A stretch of DNA of 64,000 nucleotides from Oligoflexia bacterium (lineage in GTDB: Bacteria; Bdellovibrionota; Bacteriovoracia; Bacteriovoracales; Bacteriovoracaceae): contig JADFZW010000026.1 in assembly GCA_015232355.1 (NCBI GenBank), forward strand, positions 19,404 to 83,403, written 5' to 3'. Position numbers and translations under genes: made by a program. The notes under the pieces are model-generated. The model made no database searches. It was not told the DNA's origin and saw only the letters and a program-made list of their open reading frames with translations. Shown here in pieces: positions 26,606 to 35,501 of this stretch (its first letter is position 1; each line of letters begins with the position of its first letter).

Positions 26606-27013
26606 TTACCTCTCAGAATTGAGAGCATACTTTAATACTCCCAACTTTTTACTAAGTAATTGTACAGAAGCATCGTACATGATTTTATTTTCTGCCATCG
26701 CCGACATCTCAGCATCTCTATCAACAGTGTTACCATCTTCACTAACAACACCATTGGGATCATCATAAATCTCTGGTTGCAAATTATTAAATCCTCCGCT
26801 ACCTACATTGTAGTGTCTTTGATTATTAACTTGCAATTCCTCCGCCCCATCAACATCCAATGCTCGTTGTAGTGCCTCTTCAAAATCAATTTTTTTGGCC
26901 TTATATCCAGGAGTTTCACTGTTAGCGATATTTGATGAAATAATATTTTGTCTCATCAATCTAAAATTCATTGATGCCGCAATCGCCTTTATTGTTCTAT
27001 CACTCATTTCCAT
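26606..27013 (-). CDS. flgB: Flagellar basal-body rod protein FlgB
   Basis: A proximal rod subunit of 135 aa with the FlgB signature at the N terminus (RLMRQNIISSNIANSETPGY, then KAKKIDFEEAL) and NTVDRDAEMSAMAENKIMYD near the C terminus. It is the first structural flagellar gene of the operon, 41 nt after the AAA+/Fis regulator. A second ATG two codons in (27007) is an alternative start. Confidence 0.96.
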   Translation of the reverse strand: MEMSDRTIKAIAASMNFRLMRQNIISSNIANSETPGYKAKKIDFEEALQRALDVDGAEELQVNNQRHYNVGSGGFNNLQPEIYDDPNGVVSEDGNTVDRDAEMSAMAENKIMYDASVQLLSKKLGVLKYALNSER

Positions 27014-27054
27014 ACAAACTCACTTATAAATACAAGCTATGGCCATAACTATAC

Positions 27055-27996
27055 CTATCGCAAATTCAAAAAGTAATTTGATCCATCATTTCTGTACTCA
27101 TTGATTTTATTTCTTAGGGTTCTAATAGACACACCTAAAATTCTCGCTGCCTGAGTACGATTTTCAGATGTATGAATTAATGCTTTTTTAATTAACAATT
27201 TTTCTGCTTCCTTTAATGACATTAACTTGATTCCATCCTCATCCATATCCATTCCATTCGCAACAATCTTTCTCTCTCCGATTATTAGATCATCAGAGGT
27301 TAAAATATTATCTTTCATGTTATTTATTGAACCAAGTATTATCGCTTGCAACTCTGCTATGTTGTGAGACCAATAATGGCCTACCATTTTTTCCATTGCC
27401 TCTTCACTGATTTGAGGAACCTCTATCATTTTATCTCTAGCACACTCTTCTAAATATTGTAGGGTTAGCCAGTTAATATCCTCTTTACGTTCACGAAGTG
27501 GTGGAATATTGATTTGAATTTCTGAAATATATAAATATAAAGCACGATAAAATCTGCCTGCACCTACTAACTTAGATAAATTCTTAGTCGTAGTAACAAT
27601 GATTCTGACATCAATATCATAATCATTTAACTCTAAGAAAATTTTGTGTAATTTTTTTTGAAAATCTTCGCTTAATCCATCGATATTTTTTAAAATCACT
27701 GTCCCACTATTGGCCCTCTCTAAAATTCCTTTATTAAAGCGACCACTCTCCTCATCTCTATGACCTAAAATCTCATCCTCAACTAATTTTTCATTTTTTG
27801 CACAATCAACAATCATACACAATTTATCGTGTCTACTTGATTGTTGATGAATAAAAATTCCCATTGATTGCTTACCTATTCCCGATTCACCCATAATCAA
27901 TACTGGTATCATTTTACTAGCAGCATTTTTTGCCAAAACAACTGCCTTCGCAACTTTGGGATCTCTTCCAAATAATTCTTCCTTAACCATATTCAT
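27055..27996 (-). CDS. NtrC-type AAA+/Fis regulator with degenerate ATPase motifs
   Basis: A 313-aa protein with an AAA+ domain and a C-terminal Fis helix-turn-helix (about residues 278-301, RTQAARILGVSIRTLRNKI), but no N-terminal receiver. Walker A is present as GESGIGKQ (36-43), and the arginine-finger and PPLRERKEDI segments are kept. The GAFTGA loop that contacts sigma-54 is absent: after ILGHRDEESG the sequence goes directly to RFNKGILERANSGT. The Walker B acids (normally LDEI) are K103-N104 in ILKNIDG. It is therefore unlikely to activate sigma-54 as classical enhancer-binding proteins do. It sits just upstream of flgB, so flagellar gene regulation is the likely role. GGAGG precedes the ATG. 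Confidence 0.85.
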   Translation of the reverse strand: MNMVKEELFGRDPKVAKAVVLAKNAASKMIPVLIMGESGIGKQSMGIFIHQQSSRHDKLCMIVDCAKNEKLVEDEILGHRDEESGRFNKGILERANSGTVILKNIDGLSEDFQKKLHKIFLELNDYDIDVRIIVTTTKNLSKLVGAGRFYRALYLYISEIQINIPPLRERKEDINWLTLQYLEECARDKMIEVPQISEEAMEKMVGHYWSHNIAELQAIILGSINNMKDNILTSDDLIIGERKIVANGMDMDEDGIKLMSLKEAEKLLIKKALIHTSENRTQAARILGVSIRTLRNKINEYRNDGSNYFLNLR

Positions 27997-28041
27997 TAGA
28001 CCTCCTGTCTAAACAAATTTCACTCCGGAAATTATGATTAA

Positions 28042-30984
28042 CTAAATATTATGTCGTGCAATCTTTAATGTACTCAACTCCGTTTTTGAAAGTTCTTTAA
28101 TATAATTTGGGACACTATTGTCCTTTAACAACTCTTTAAATATTTCCTCACCTGCAATCGGCTCTCCCTTTTTCACTTTGAGTAAACCCAACAAATATTT
28201 TACTCTTCCACTGCAAATAGAATTTTTATATTTGGTTCTAAAATCATTTACTGCTTCAAACATAGTATCAAAATTCTCTTTTTTCCAATCACTGGCCAGT
28301 GCCTCTATGTATAGATATAAAATTCGTTCATGTAACTTATCTAAGGATTTGTTTTTAGAATTAGAATTAGAATTAGAATTAGAACGATCCAAATCTGCTA
28401 ACACTGCTTTGGCAGTTTTTATAAATTTTTCTACATCTCCACCCTTATATATTGCCTCGGCATAGCTTTCGAATAATAAAGAAGTCTCCTGACTACTTAA
28501 CGGCATTCTCTGTTCAGAATTAATTAAAAACTCTTCAAAATGCCTAATAGCTCGATCATATTGGCCTAATTTAAAGGATGCCACTCCCTGATAGTAATGA
28601 ACTTTAATATTTTTTGGATCATTTATTAAAATATCACTATTTAATTTATAAAGATCATTCCACCTCTCCGCATGTGCTAACTCTATTAAACGTAATTCCT
28701 GAATAATCTCTTTAGGATTACGTTCATATTGTTCATCCTCAATCCATATCGGATAACTTCTAAATGGATTTTGTCCATTATTTAGTAATACTGCAATTGT
28801 CCTTTCTAATCCATCTTTCAAATTAAGTTTGATATAGGAATCGGCCACAATAAAGATTAATTTCAAATCAAGTGGCACTTTATCAAAATAAATTTCATTA
28901 TATCTTCCCCACCATCTAACTACTTCTCCATATTCACCTCTATCATAATAATTGCCAATCAACCCATGAATAATTTCCGCACCATCACCTTCAAACATTC
29001 TTCGCTCAGAAGAAACCATAGTCTCTAGAGGAATACTTCTTAGATAAGTTAGAGCATTTTCATATTGTTTACTACTAATAAGAGTTCTAAGTCGTACAAG
29101 CCACAATAATCTTTTTAAATTATTATCGATCAGTCTCACTTCATCTGGATTCAAATCCAAAAACACTAACGTTTCTAAATCATCTTTTTCATGTTTATAT
29201 TTTCTTGCAATTCGTAGCCCTACATATCTAATTCTCGCTTCATATCTTATCTTCGGATCAGTTGAAAGATTAATTGCATCCCTATAGAGTTGGAGAATCT
29301 TTTCTTCATTTTCGGCCATAAGATCACTAATGAGCGCAACTCTAAGACGAGCATCCGACTGCTTGTTCATGTAATTATACTCAGCTATAAACTCTAGAAA
29401 GTAATTTCTAGATTCAGTTAATTTTCCTGATCTAAAATAGGATTCTGCTAGATTGTAAATAATTGCAGGGTGAATTGGTTTTTGAAAATAGTTTTTATTC
29501 TTTTCAAATAGCTCTACTACTTTAGCATGCTCATCCTGGGCCAGCAGTGCATACATCTCGTACGCAAGCAATATCTGCTTTGGTAGAATCGATTGAATCG
29601 ATTTTTCGCTCACAAAATTTTTAATACTATCAACCTGCCAAAGTCCGGCCAAACCATGCAAAATCATTTTGGCACTAAAAATTTCAAATTCCTCATCGAA
29701 ATTTGATTTTGAATTTACATACAAGCGCTTTGCATATTGTAACATTTGTACATAATCTTCTTTCTTTAAAAAATAATGAACTAGATATTGCAATAATCCT
29801 CTCTTAAAATCATACTCCTTAACTGAATCAACCAAAGTAGTATACATTGCTATCGCTAATTTTTCTGGTCCTTTGTCTAATTCCTTTTTCCCAAAACTAT
29901 CTCGAAGCAAAGAATTTGCCTTTAAATAATTAATTACCTCTAGATTATCTTCCTCTCCATATTTTTTCTTATATAGTTCCATAGCTTTATTCATTAATCC
30001 ATATTGGGTTTTTTTATACAGATTAATTACTAATTGCAGATGCGCCTCTTTTTCACTCTTATCATATTGACGATCACTAATAGGATAAAAATATTCTGCC
30101 GTTTTATTTTGTAGATTAATTCCTTCATTGATCGAAGGAATAAGTGCAGGATAATCCCATACTATGGCAGCACCATAGCGAAAATCCCGATATTTCTTTT
30201 TATTTTTATTAGCTATAGAGTGAGTTCCTGAAGTTACATCTGAAACAGTAGCATTTGCGATGCTTGCATTTGCAATACTTGCATTTGCAATGTTCGCTGT
30301 TATTGGTTTTGGTATTGGTGGTTCTGTAATTGCTGGCAATACACTTGCTGGTTTTCTTTTGATTTTATCTTTACTTTTATTTTTATCTCCAACTACGCTA
30401 GTTACAACTTTTTCATCTTTATCTTTATCTTTATCTTTATCTTTATTATCATCTTCATCAGGAATTAAAGTACCGGCCCCAACACCAACTTTATTTTCGG
30501 CCTTAAAATCCTTTGTCTCCTTAGTGTCCTTTATCTCTTTATTTTCCCAAAAATCCACAATATATTTCTTATCACTATCTTTATAGAATGAGAAAATATC
30601 TATATTTTTATCTGCAAGTATTAATTTAATAGTTGCAGCTTTCTCTGGATATCCTTCAGAACTAAGTTTAATCTCTACAAAATACTTATCCGCTAATTTT
30701 ATCCTTTCAAAATCTCCCTTTATACGATCAAATAATGTAATATTTAATGTTTCTATCCATACATCTTTCCCTTTTTGATTTATTAAAATCTCATCCTTCT
30801 TAACATTAAAAGTTAATCTCAAATGAGTCTTAAAAAATTCCTGGGAAACAACACTATTAGAATTTTCGTTACTAGTGCTAGTACCGAGACTACTACTCAT
30901 GTCAGTCGTAAATGCTATGGCCAGCACAACTAACACAATCATATTGCATCTAATGTTAACACTTTTAAAATAACTTTTTCTCAT
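28042..30984 (-). CDS. Large exported TPR-repeat protein
   Basis: A 980-aa protein with an N-terminal hydrophobic segment (about residues 14-27), then a beta-rich region (about 45-155) that resembles AMIN-type domains in rhythm only. A low-complexity linker follows (KDKDKDK and IANASIANA repeats), then about 650 residues of helical repeats with TPR features (AIIYNLAESYFRSGKLTESR, IKVHYYQGVASFKLGQYDRA). TPR arrays mediate protein assembly. Its place at the head of the flagellar operon suggests a periplasmic or envelope role in motor assembly, an inference. GGAAG precedes the ATG. Confidence 0.78.
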   Translation of the reverse strand: MRKSYFKSVNIRCNMIVLVVLAIAFTTDMSSSLGTSTSNENSNSVVSQEFFKTHLRLTFNVKKDEILINQKGKDVWIETLNITLFDRIKGDFERIKLADKYFVEIKLSSEGYPEKAATIKLILADKNIDIFSFYKDSDKKYIVDFWENKEIKDTKETKDFKAENKVGVGAGTLIPDEDDNKDKDKDKDKDEKVVTSVVGDKNKSKDKIKRKPASVLPAITEPPIPKPITANIANASIANASIANATVSDVTSGTHSIANKNKKKYRDFRYGAAIVWDYPALIPSINEGINLQNKTAEYFYPISDRQYDKSEKEAHLQLVINLYKKTQYGLMNKAMELYKKKYGEEDNLEVINYLKANSLLRDSFGKKELDKGPEKLAIAMYTTLVDSVKEYDFKRGLLQYLVHYFLKKEDYVQMLQYAKRLYVNSKSNFDEEFEIFSAKMILHGLAGLWQVDSIKNFVSEKSIQSILPKQILLAYEMYALLAQDEHAKVVELFEKNKNYFQKPIHPAIIYNLAESYFRSGKLTESRNYFLEFIAEYNYMNKQSDARLRVALISDLMAENEEKILQLYRDAINLSTDPKIRYEARIRYVGLRIARKYKHEKDDLETLVFLDLNPDEVRLIDNNLKRLLWLVRLRTLISSKQYENALTYLRSIPLETMVSSERRMFEGDGAEIIHGLIGNYYDRGEYGEVVRWWGRYNEIYFDKVPLDLKLIFIVADSYIKLNLKDGLERTIAVLLNNGQNPFRSYPIWIEDEQYERNPKEIIQELRLIELAHAERWNDLYKLNSDILINDPKNIKVHYYQGVASFKLGQYDRAIRHFEEFLINSEQRMPLSSQETSLLFESYAEAIYKGGDVEKFIKTAKAVLADLDRSNSNSNSNSKNKSLDKLHERILYLYIEALASDWKKENFDTMFEAVNDFRTKYKNSICSGRVKYLLGLLKVKKGEPIAGEEIFKELLKDNSVPNYIKELSKTELSTLKIARHNI

Positions 30985-31135
30985 TAAAATAGAAACTTCC
31001 TATTTCATTTTTTATTTTCATCTTCATTTTCATCTTCATCAAAATTTAAGGAGAAAATATTCTACTCATCCTGAGTAAAACTTTTTTGCCTATTAATTTA
31101 AATTTTAATGTCTTTATTGATTTTAAAAAAGGAAA

Positions 31136-31165
31136 ATTTTACTGTAGGCATCTTTTTCCAGTCAA
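31136..31165 (-). promoter_or_regulatory. Probable sigma-70-type promoter of the TPR/flagellar operon, with overlapping palindrome
   Basis: On the minus strand TTGACT (plus 31160-31165) is followed after 18 nt by TAAAAT (plus 31136-31141), about 150 nt before the TPR gene ATG. The -35 is part of an inverted repeat, GTCAA-TTTC-TTGAC at 31161-31174, which could be an operator. No sigma-54 (GG-N10-GC) site was seen here. Confidence 0.5.
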
Positions 31166-31200
31166 TTTCTTGACAGAAAATTTTTAAAAGGTGAGATTTT

Positions 31201-31557
31201 TTATTGCGTAATTATTTTACGCATATTAATTTTTTTCATCTTTTCAATTAATGTTGTTCTATTTATCTTCAAGTATTTTGATGCTTTATTTTTATTTCCC
31301 TTGGACATTTTTAACATCTCATCTATTATGTACTCTTCAATTTCACTCAAGAGACCTTTTAGATCAATTACTTGTTCTGGCCCCATATCAATACTCAAGT
31401 AATATTTATCGGTCTTATATTTTATGATTGTCGACTTTCTATTCGCTAAATCTCGTAAAGTATGCATTCTTTTTTCATCTTCATTAATCCTATTCTCCTC
31501 ATAAACATCTACGTCTACATCATCATAAGTTTCATTCAGGTATAACAAATCCTTCAC
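31201..31557 (-). CDS. Small Fis-type DNA-binding protein
   Basis: A 118-aa protein whose last 30 residues are a Fis/NtrC-type helix-turn-helix (KNKASKYLKINRTTLIEKM). The N-terminal part is acidic and unrecognised. Proteins of this form bind DNA as dimers and act as nucleoid or promoter-bending factors. It lies directly upstream of the flagellar operon, on the same strand, and is a candidate regulator of it together with the AAA+/Fis protein. GTG start, with AGGGA upstream. Confidence 0.75.
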   Translation of the reverse strand: MKDLLYLNETYDDVDVDVYEENRINEDEKRMHTLRDLANRKSTIIKYKTDKYYLSIDMGPEQVIDLKGLLSEIEEYIIDEMLKMSKGNKNKASKYLKINRTTLIEKMKKINMRKIITQ

Positions 31558-31670
31558 AATAAAATCCCTTTTAAATACGTTTTAAGAATGTATTAATTTA
31601 ATTTTATCAAAAGATTTGATTTTTATTGTAAATTTTAATGAAAATTTTAATGAAAAATTTAAAAAAGATA

Positions 31671-31907
31671 TTAACGAAATACACTTAGAAAATACTTAAC
31701 AGACCTTTCTGGTCCACCCGACCAATAATAGAAAATATTTGTCAACAAAGCAAAGATAGCAATGGATACAAAAAACATGTAGGATTTTTTACGTCTTTTT
31801 CTCCAATAGATATAACCAAATTCGCCTGAAATAAATAGCATCGGGATGGCCCAAAATGGAGTATGTCTAAGTAAAAAACAAGATAGGTCAAGAAATGTAT
31901 TCCACAT
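31671..31907 (-). CDS. Small membrane protein, unknown function
   Basis: A 78-aa protein with two hydrophobic segments (about residues 9-30 and 43-62) separated by a basic loop, WRKRRKKS. No family recognised. It lies 37 nt after metK on the same strand and may be co-transcribed. Confidence 0.55.
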   Translation of the reverse strand: MWNTFLDLSCFLLRHTPFWAIPMLFISGEFGYIYWRKRRKKSYMFFVSIAIFALLTNIFYYWSGGPERSVKYFLSVFR

Positions 31908-31944
31908 GAAATTGATTTTAAAAATAAATAACTAAGTAATTAAT

Positions 31945-33108
31945 TTAAAACATTGATCTCAGTTGATCTAAATGGGTAAGTTCTTCCCATGTAAAAGAAT
32001 TGTCAGCATTTCTTCCAAAATGCCCATAAGCTGCTGTCTGAGCGTAGATAGGTCGAAGTAAATTCAGACGTTGAATTATTGCTTTCGGGCGCATATCAAA
32101 AATCTTATTTACAGCGGCCACGATTCTTTCAACAGGAACACTCTCTGTTCCATATGTTTCAATATTTAATGAAACTGGTTCAGCAACACCAATAGCATAA
32201 GCAACTTGTACTAGCGCACGCTTTGCTAATTTAGCAGCAACCACATGCTTTGCAATCTGTCTGGCGGCGTAGGCAGCAGATCTATCAACTTTCGATGGAT
32301 CTTTTCCAGAGAAAGCGCCACCACCATGAGCACCATGACCACCATAACTATCTACGATGATCTTTCTTCCTGTAAGACCAGTATCTCCCATTGGTCCACC
32401 AATTACAAAGCGACCTGTAGGATTAATATAAATTTTTGTTTTATTATCAATAAATTCTTTTGGAACAATTTTTCTAATAACTTCTTCTCTTACTCCCTCT
32501 TCAATATCTTTTAAACTTAACTCTTCAGCATGCTGACTTGAAATTACAATTGCATCCAATCTTTTAATTTTATCATTTTCATATTCAGCAGTGACCTGAG
32601 TTTTTCCATCTGGACGTAACAAAGGCATAATTCCATTCTTTCTTATATCAGAGAGTTTAAGCGCTAATTTATTTGCTAAATCAATTGTAAGTGGCATTAA
32701 TGATTCTGTCTCATCTACAGCGTAACCAAACATCAATCCCTGATCGCCAGCACCTTGGTCTTTGTATGTTCCTTGTCCTTCAGTAACACCTTGAGAGATG
32801 TCAGGTGATTGTTTATGAACTGTCACCATAACTGAACAAGTGTTTGCATCAAAGCCCTTTGCACTATGATCATATCCAATCTCTGTAACTTTTTTTCTAA
32901 CTACATCTTGAAAATCTACTTGAGCTTTTGAAGTTATCTCTCCAGATACAACAACTAATCCTGTAGTAAGTAACGATTCACATGCTACTCTTGAGTAAGG
33001 ATCTTGCGCCAACATTGCATCAAGTACTGCATCACTTACTTGATCTGCCATTTTATCTGGATGTCCCTCTGTTACTGATTCTGATGTAAATAAAAAATTT
33101 CTGGCCAT
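31945..33108 (-). CDS. metK: S-adenosylmethionine synthase
   Basis: Makes S-adenosylmethionine from methionine and ATP. Signatures: [31 protein letters not shown], and [19 protein letters not shown] (the glycine-rich ATP/phosphate loop). The length of 387 aa is normal. The ATG is preceded by GGAGG at 8 nt. The 167-nt upstream gap holds TTAA and AAATAT repeats, and I see no SAM riboswitch in it. Confidence 0.98.
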   Translation of the reverse strand: MARNFLFTSESVTEGHPDKMADQVSDAVLDAMLAQDPYSRVACESLLTTGLVVVSGEITSKAQVDFQDVVRKKVTEIGYDHSAKGFDANTCSVMVTVHKQSPDISQGVTEGQGTYKDQGAGDQGLMFGYAVDETESLMPLTIDLANKLALKLSDIRKNGIMPLLRPDGKTQVTAEYENDKIKRLDAIVISSQHAEELSLKDIEEGVREEVIRKIVPKEFIDNKTKIYINPTGRFVIGGPMGDTGLTGRKIIVDSYGGHGAHGGGAFSGKDPSKVDRSAAYAARQIAKHVVAAKLAKRALVQVAYAIGVAEPVSLNIETYGTESVPVERIVAAVNKIFDMRPKAIIQRLNLLRPIYAQTAAYGHFGRNADNSFTWEELTHLDQLRSMF

Positions 33109-33275
33109 TTCATTTTCCTCCGTAAAGGTTTCAGTTAAACATAAAAATAAATATAAATATAAATATATTATTAATTAATTAATTAATTATTTATTAACTA
33201 TTTATTAATTATTAAACAATGTGAAAGCATAGCTTATAATTTTTGAGAAAGGAAGAAAGAATTTTTTAACAAAGA

Positions 33276-35501
33276 CTATCTGGAATAACCATCCCAATCA
33301 GCACCATTATCTCTATTTGGTGGCAAATCTTGATTTAAATCTTGATTTATTACACTAGCGGCCGCTCTATCAACTGCTCTATCAGCTGTTGTGCTATCTA
33401 CTGTATCAGAGGTATTTAACGTGTCATAACCTGCTCCTTGACCTAATAACACTTCTGACCCTGGTGCTAAATTTGCTGATGAAGCAAAGTGAGTAATACC
33501 TTTTCCAATTCCCATTGGCATTTTTTCCTTAAAAAATCGAAAGAGTTGCGAATCTCTGTAGTGGTAAAAATGAATCTTGGAAATATTTTGACCTTCAGTG
33601 GATTTTTCCTCTCTAAAGACTAAGATTTTCCCTCTACTTACTGTTCTCTTTTTGCTTATTTTATTGCTTATTTTTTTGAATTTATTATTTTGTTTGTTGA
33701 TGTTGTTAAATTCAGCAACAACATAATATGGACTTTGTCCATTTGGACTTTGTCCATTTGAACTAGCTCCATTAGGAATAAAATAAAGAAACTTATAATT
33801 CCTATTAATCACATCATTTACATATGAATCTATTCCTTCCTTTATTTCATTTCCAGGTCTCTCTGGCATTTGTAAATACTCATTCCACAGTGGCGCCATA
33901 TCTATTCTACCCAACATAGATATTCTGGAAAAAAAACGTAATACAGGAAAATCTGTTCTTGATGTTCTTAAAAGTTCTAAACCTAAAGTTAAATTTTCTT
34001 TACGTATAAGATTTGAAATATTGCTATTTGATGGACAATATATTTTAAAAGAACTAGGAATAAAATAATAGGTAAAAGAAAATTCACCCTCTTTAAATAA
34101 AAGATTTAACCATTTGTTTTTTTGAAACTCCTCATCCTTAGAATAAACTCTCTTTAAATATGAGTAAAATGGATCCTCATATGCAAATGAATTATAAAAT
34201 GGAACTTTAAATCTATTTAATATCAGCTGTACAATATCTCTTCGTTCGAGGGCATCTTTTCCATCCAAACGTCCTGCCTCATGTGTAAGTATCGTTTCAA
34301 TTACAAACAGAGCTTGCCATATTTCCTTTTGTTTACTCCAAAATAAATAGCTTTCAAGGAATTTACTAAACGTATAGTCTTTTAAATTATATCTACTCTT
34401 TGATACATCTTTTAAATATTGATCGAAATCAGTTATTCCTTCAATTCCACTCATTCTGGCCGCTAAATTCTTTTCCCCCTTATTGATCAGTAACTTATAA
34501 AAGTTATATCCTCTTTGTACTCTTTCACGCCATAACTGCAAACCATGCAAAATATTTCTTTCTCCACTACGTTTAAAAACTAAATCTATATATCTAAAAA
34601 TTGAAGCAATATCGTAGCGTAAATCTTCGGTAATAAAACTCTCTTTTGATTTTTCTAACTCTTCTAAGTTAACATAGGTGTTACTTATTATCGCCCTAAA
34701 TTGTCTATCCAAATTAAAATTAACCGGAAGACCATCTTCTTTAATTCGGCGATAGAATTGCAATTTGTTTTTTAACTTTATTGATTCAATATCTTTTTTA
34801 TATTTAACTCGATCATAATCACGTCTTAATAATTGATGATTAACAGGAAAAGTATAATTAAGCATGAATGGTACTTGCGCCAGTAAAGATCTATAGAGTT
34901 TAAATAAATTTATAATTTTGTACTTTGATTCTCTGGCCATCAAAAGCATATTCTCATTTGAATTCTTATTCGTGCCTCTATTTTCAATTAAATACCTATG
35001 ATAATTTTCCTTGTCTGTTAACAACTGCTCAAGTAAATCAAGCATCTCACCTTCTATCGCATGGATATCTTTTTTTACCTTAGCAAATCCACCTTTTTGT
35101 ACCATTTGCCTTTTATGATTAGTAATCAATTCTGTAAGCCAATTCAACTTCATCTCGATTTCAGGAAGCCCGGCCACAATAGCATCAATGTCGAGAGTTC
35201 CATTATCAAAAAGTGGGATATTCATTCCCTCACTAGTGTATGCTCTGGCCATCAATCCTTTATATCGATTATAGATTTGATTTGGATTTTTACAGACCTC
35301 TTTGCGAAACTTTTTTTCAATACTCAAGTATTCCTTAATCACTTGCTGAAAATCAGATTCGGTCTTTGAATTAAAATTTAAATTGGCATCTTTAAAAAGA
35401 TAATCAAATGTTTGAGCATTGATTGAAGTTAAAAGAAAAATTACCCCTAAGGTAATACTTGTTCTAATTGTTCTAATTGTTTTACAAATTCTGATTCCCA
35501 T
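33276..35501 (-). CDS. Large exported protein, unknown function
   Basis: A 741-aa protein with a signal-type N terminus (hydrophobic residues 17-29, then NAQTF). The body is mainly helical, charged and rich in Tyr and Phe, and no domain is recognised. The C-terminal part carries an NGQSPNGQSP repeat. The ATG at 35501 lies inside the end of mpl, a 55-nt overlap. TAGGA precedes it and no later ATG keeps the signal peptide, so I accept the overlap. Co-transcription with mpl is likely. Confidence 0.7.
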   Translation of the reverse strand: MGIRICKTIRTIRTSITLGVIFLLTSINAQTFDYLFKDANLNFNSKTESDFQQVIKEYLSIEKKFRKEVCKNPNQIYNRYKGLMARAYTSEGMNIPLFDNGTLDIDAIVAGLPEIEMKLNWLTELITNHKRQMVQKGGFAKVKKDIHAIEGEMLDLLEQLLTDKENYHRYLIENRGTNKNSNENMLLMARESKYKIINLFKLYRSLLAQVPFMLNYTFPVNHQLLRRDYDRVKYKKDIESIKLKNKLQFYRRIKEDGLPVNFNLDRQFRAIISNTYVNLEELEKSKESFITEDLRYDIASIFRYIDLVFKRSGERNILHGLQLWRERVQRGYNFYKLLINKGEKNLAARMSGIEGITDFDQYLKDVSKSRYNLKDYTFSKFLESYLFWSKQKEIWQALFVIETILTHEAGRLDGKDALERRDIVQLILNRFKVPFYNSFAYEDPFYSYLKRVYSKDEEFQKNKWLNLLFKEGEFSFTYYFIPSSFKIYCPSNSNISNLIRKENLTLGLELLRTSRTDFPVLRFFSRISMLGRIDMAPLWNEYLQMPERPGNEIKEGIDSYVNDVINRNYKFLYFIPNGASSNGQSPNGQSPYYVVAEFNNINKQNNKFKKISNKISKKRTVSRGKILVFREEKSTEGQNISKIHFYHYRDSQLFRFFKEKMPMGIGKGITHFASSANLAPGSEVLLGQGAGYDTLNTSDTVDSTTADRAVDRAAASVINQDLNQDLPPNRDNGADWDGYSR

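Noticed and set aside
33109..33275. Possible SAM riboswitch upstream of metK
   Set aside because: The gap is a run of TTAA and AAATAT repeats with no conserved kink-turn, pseudoknot or GC stems of a SAM riboswitch.
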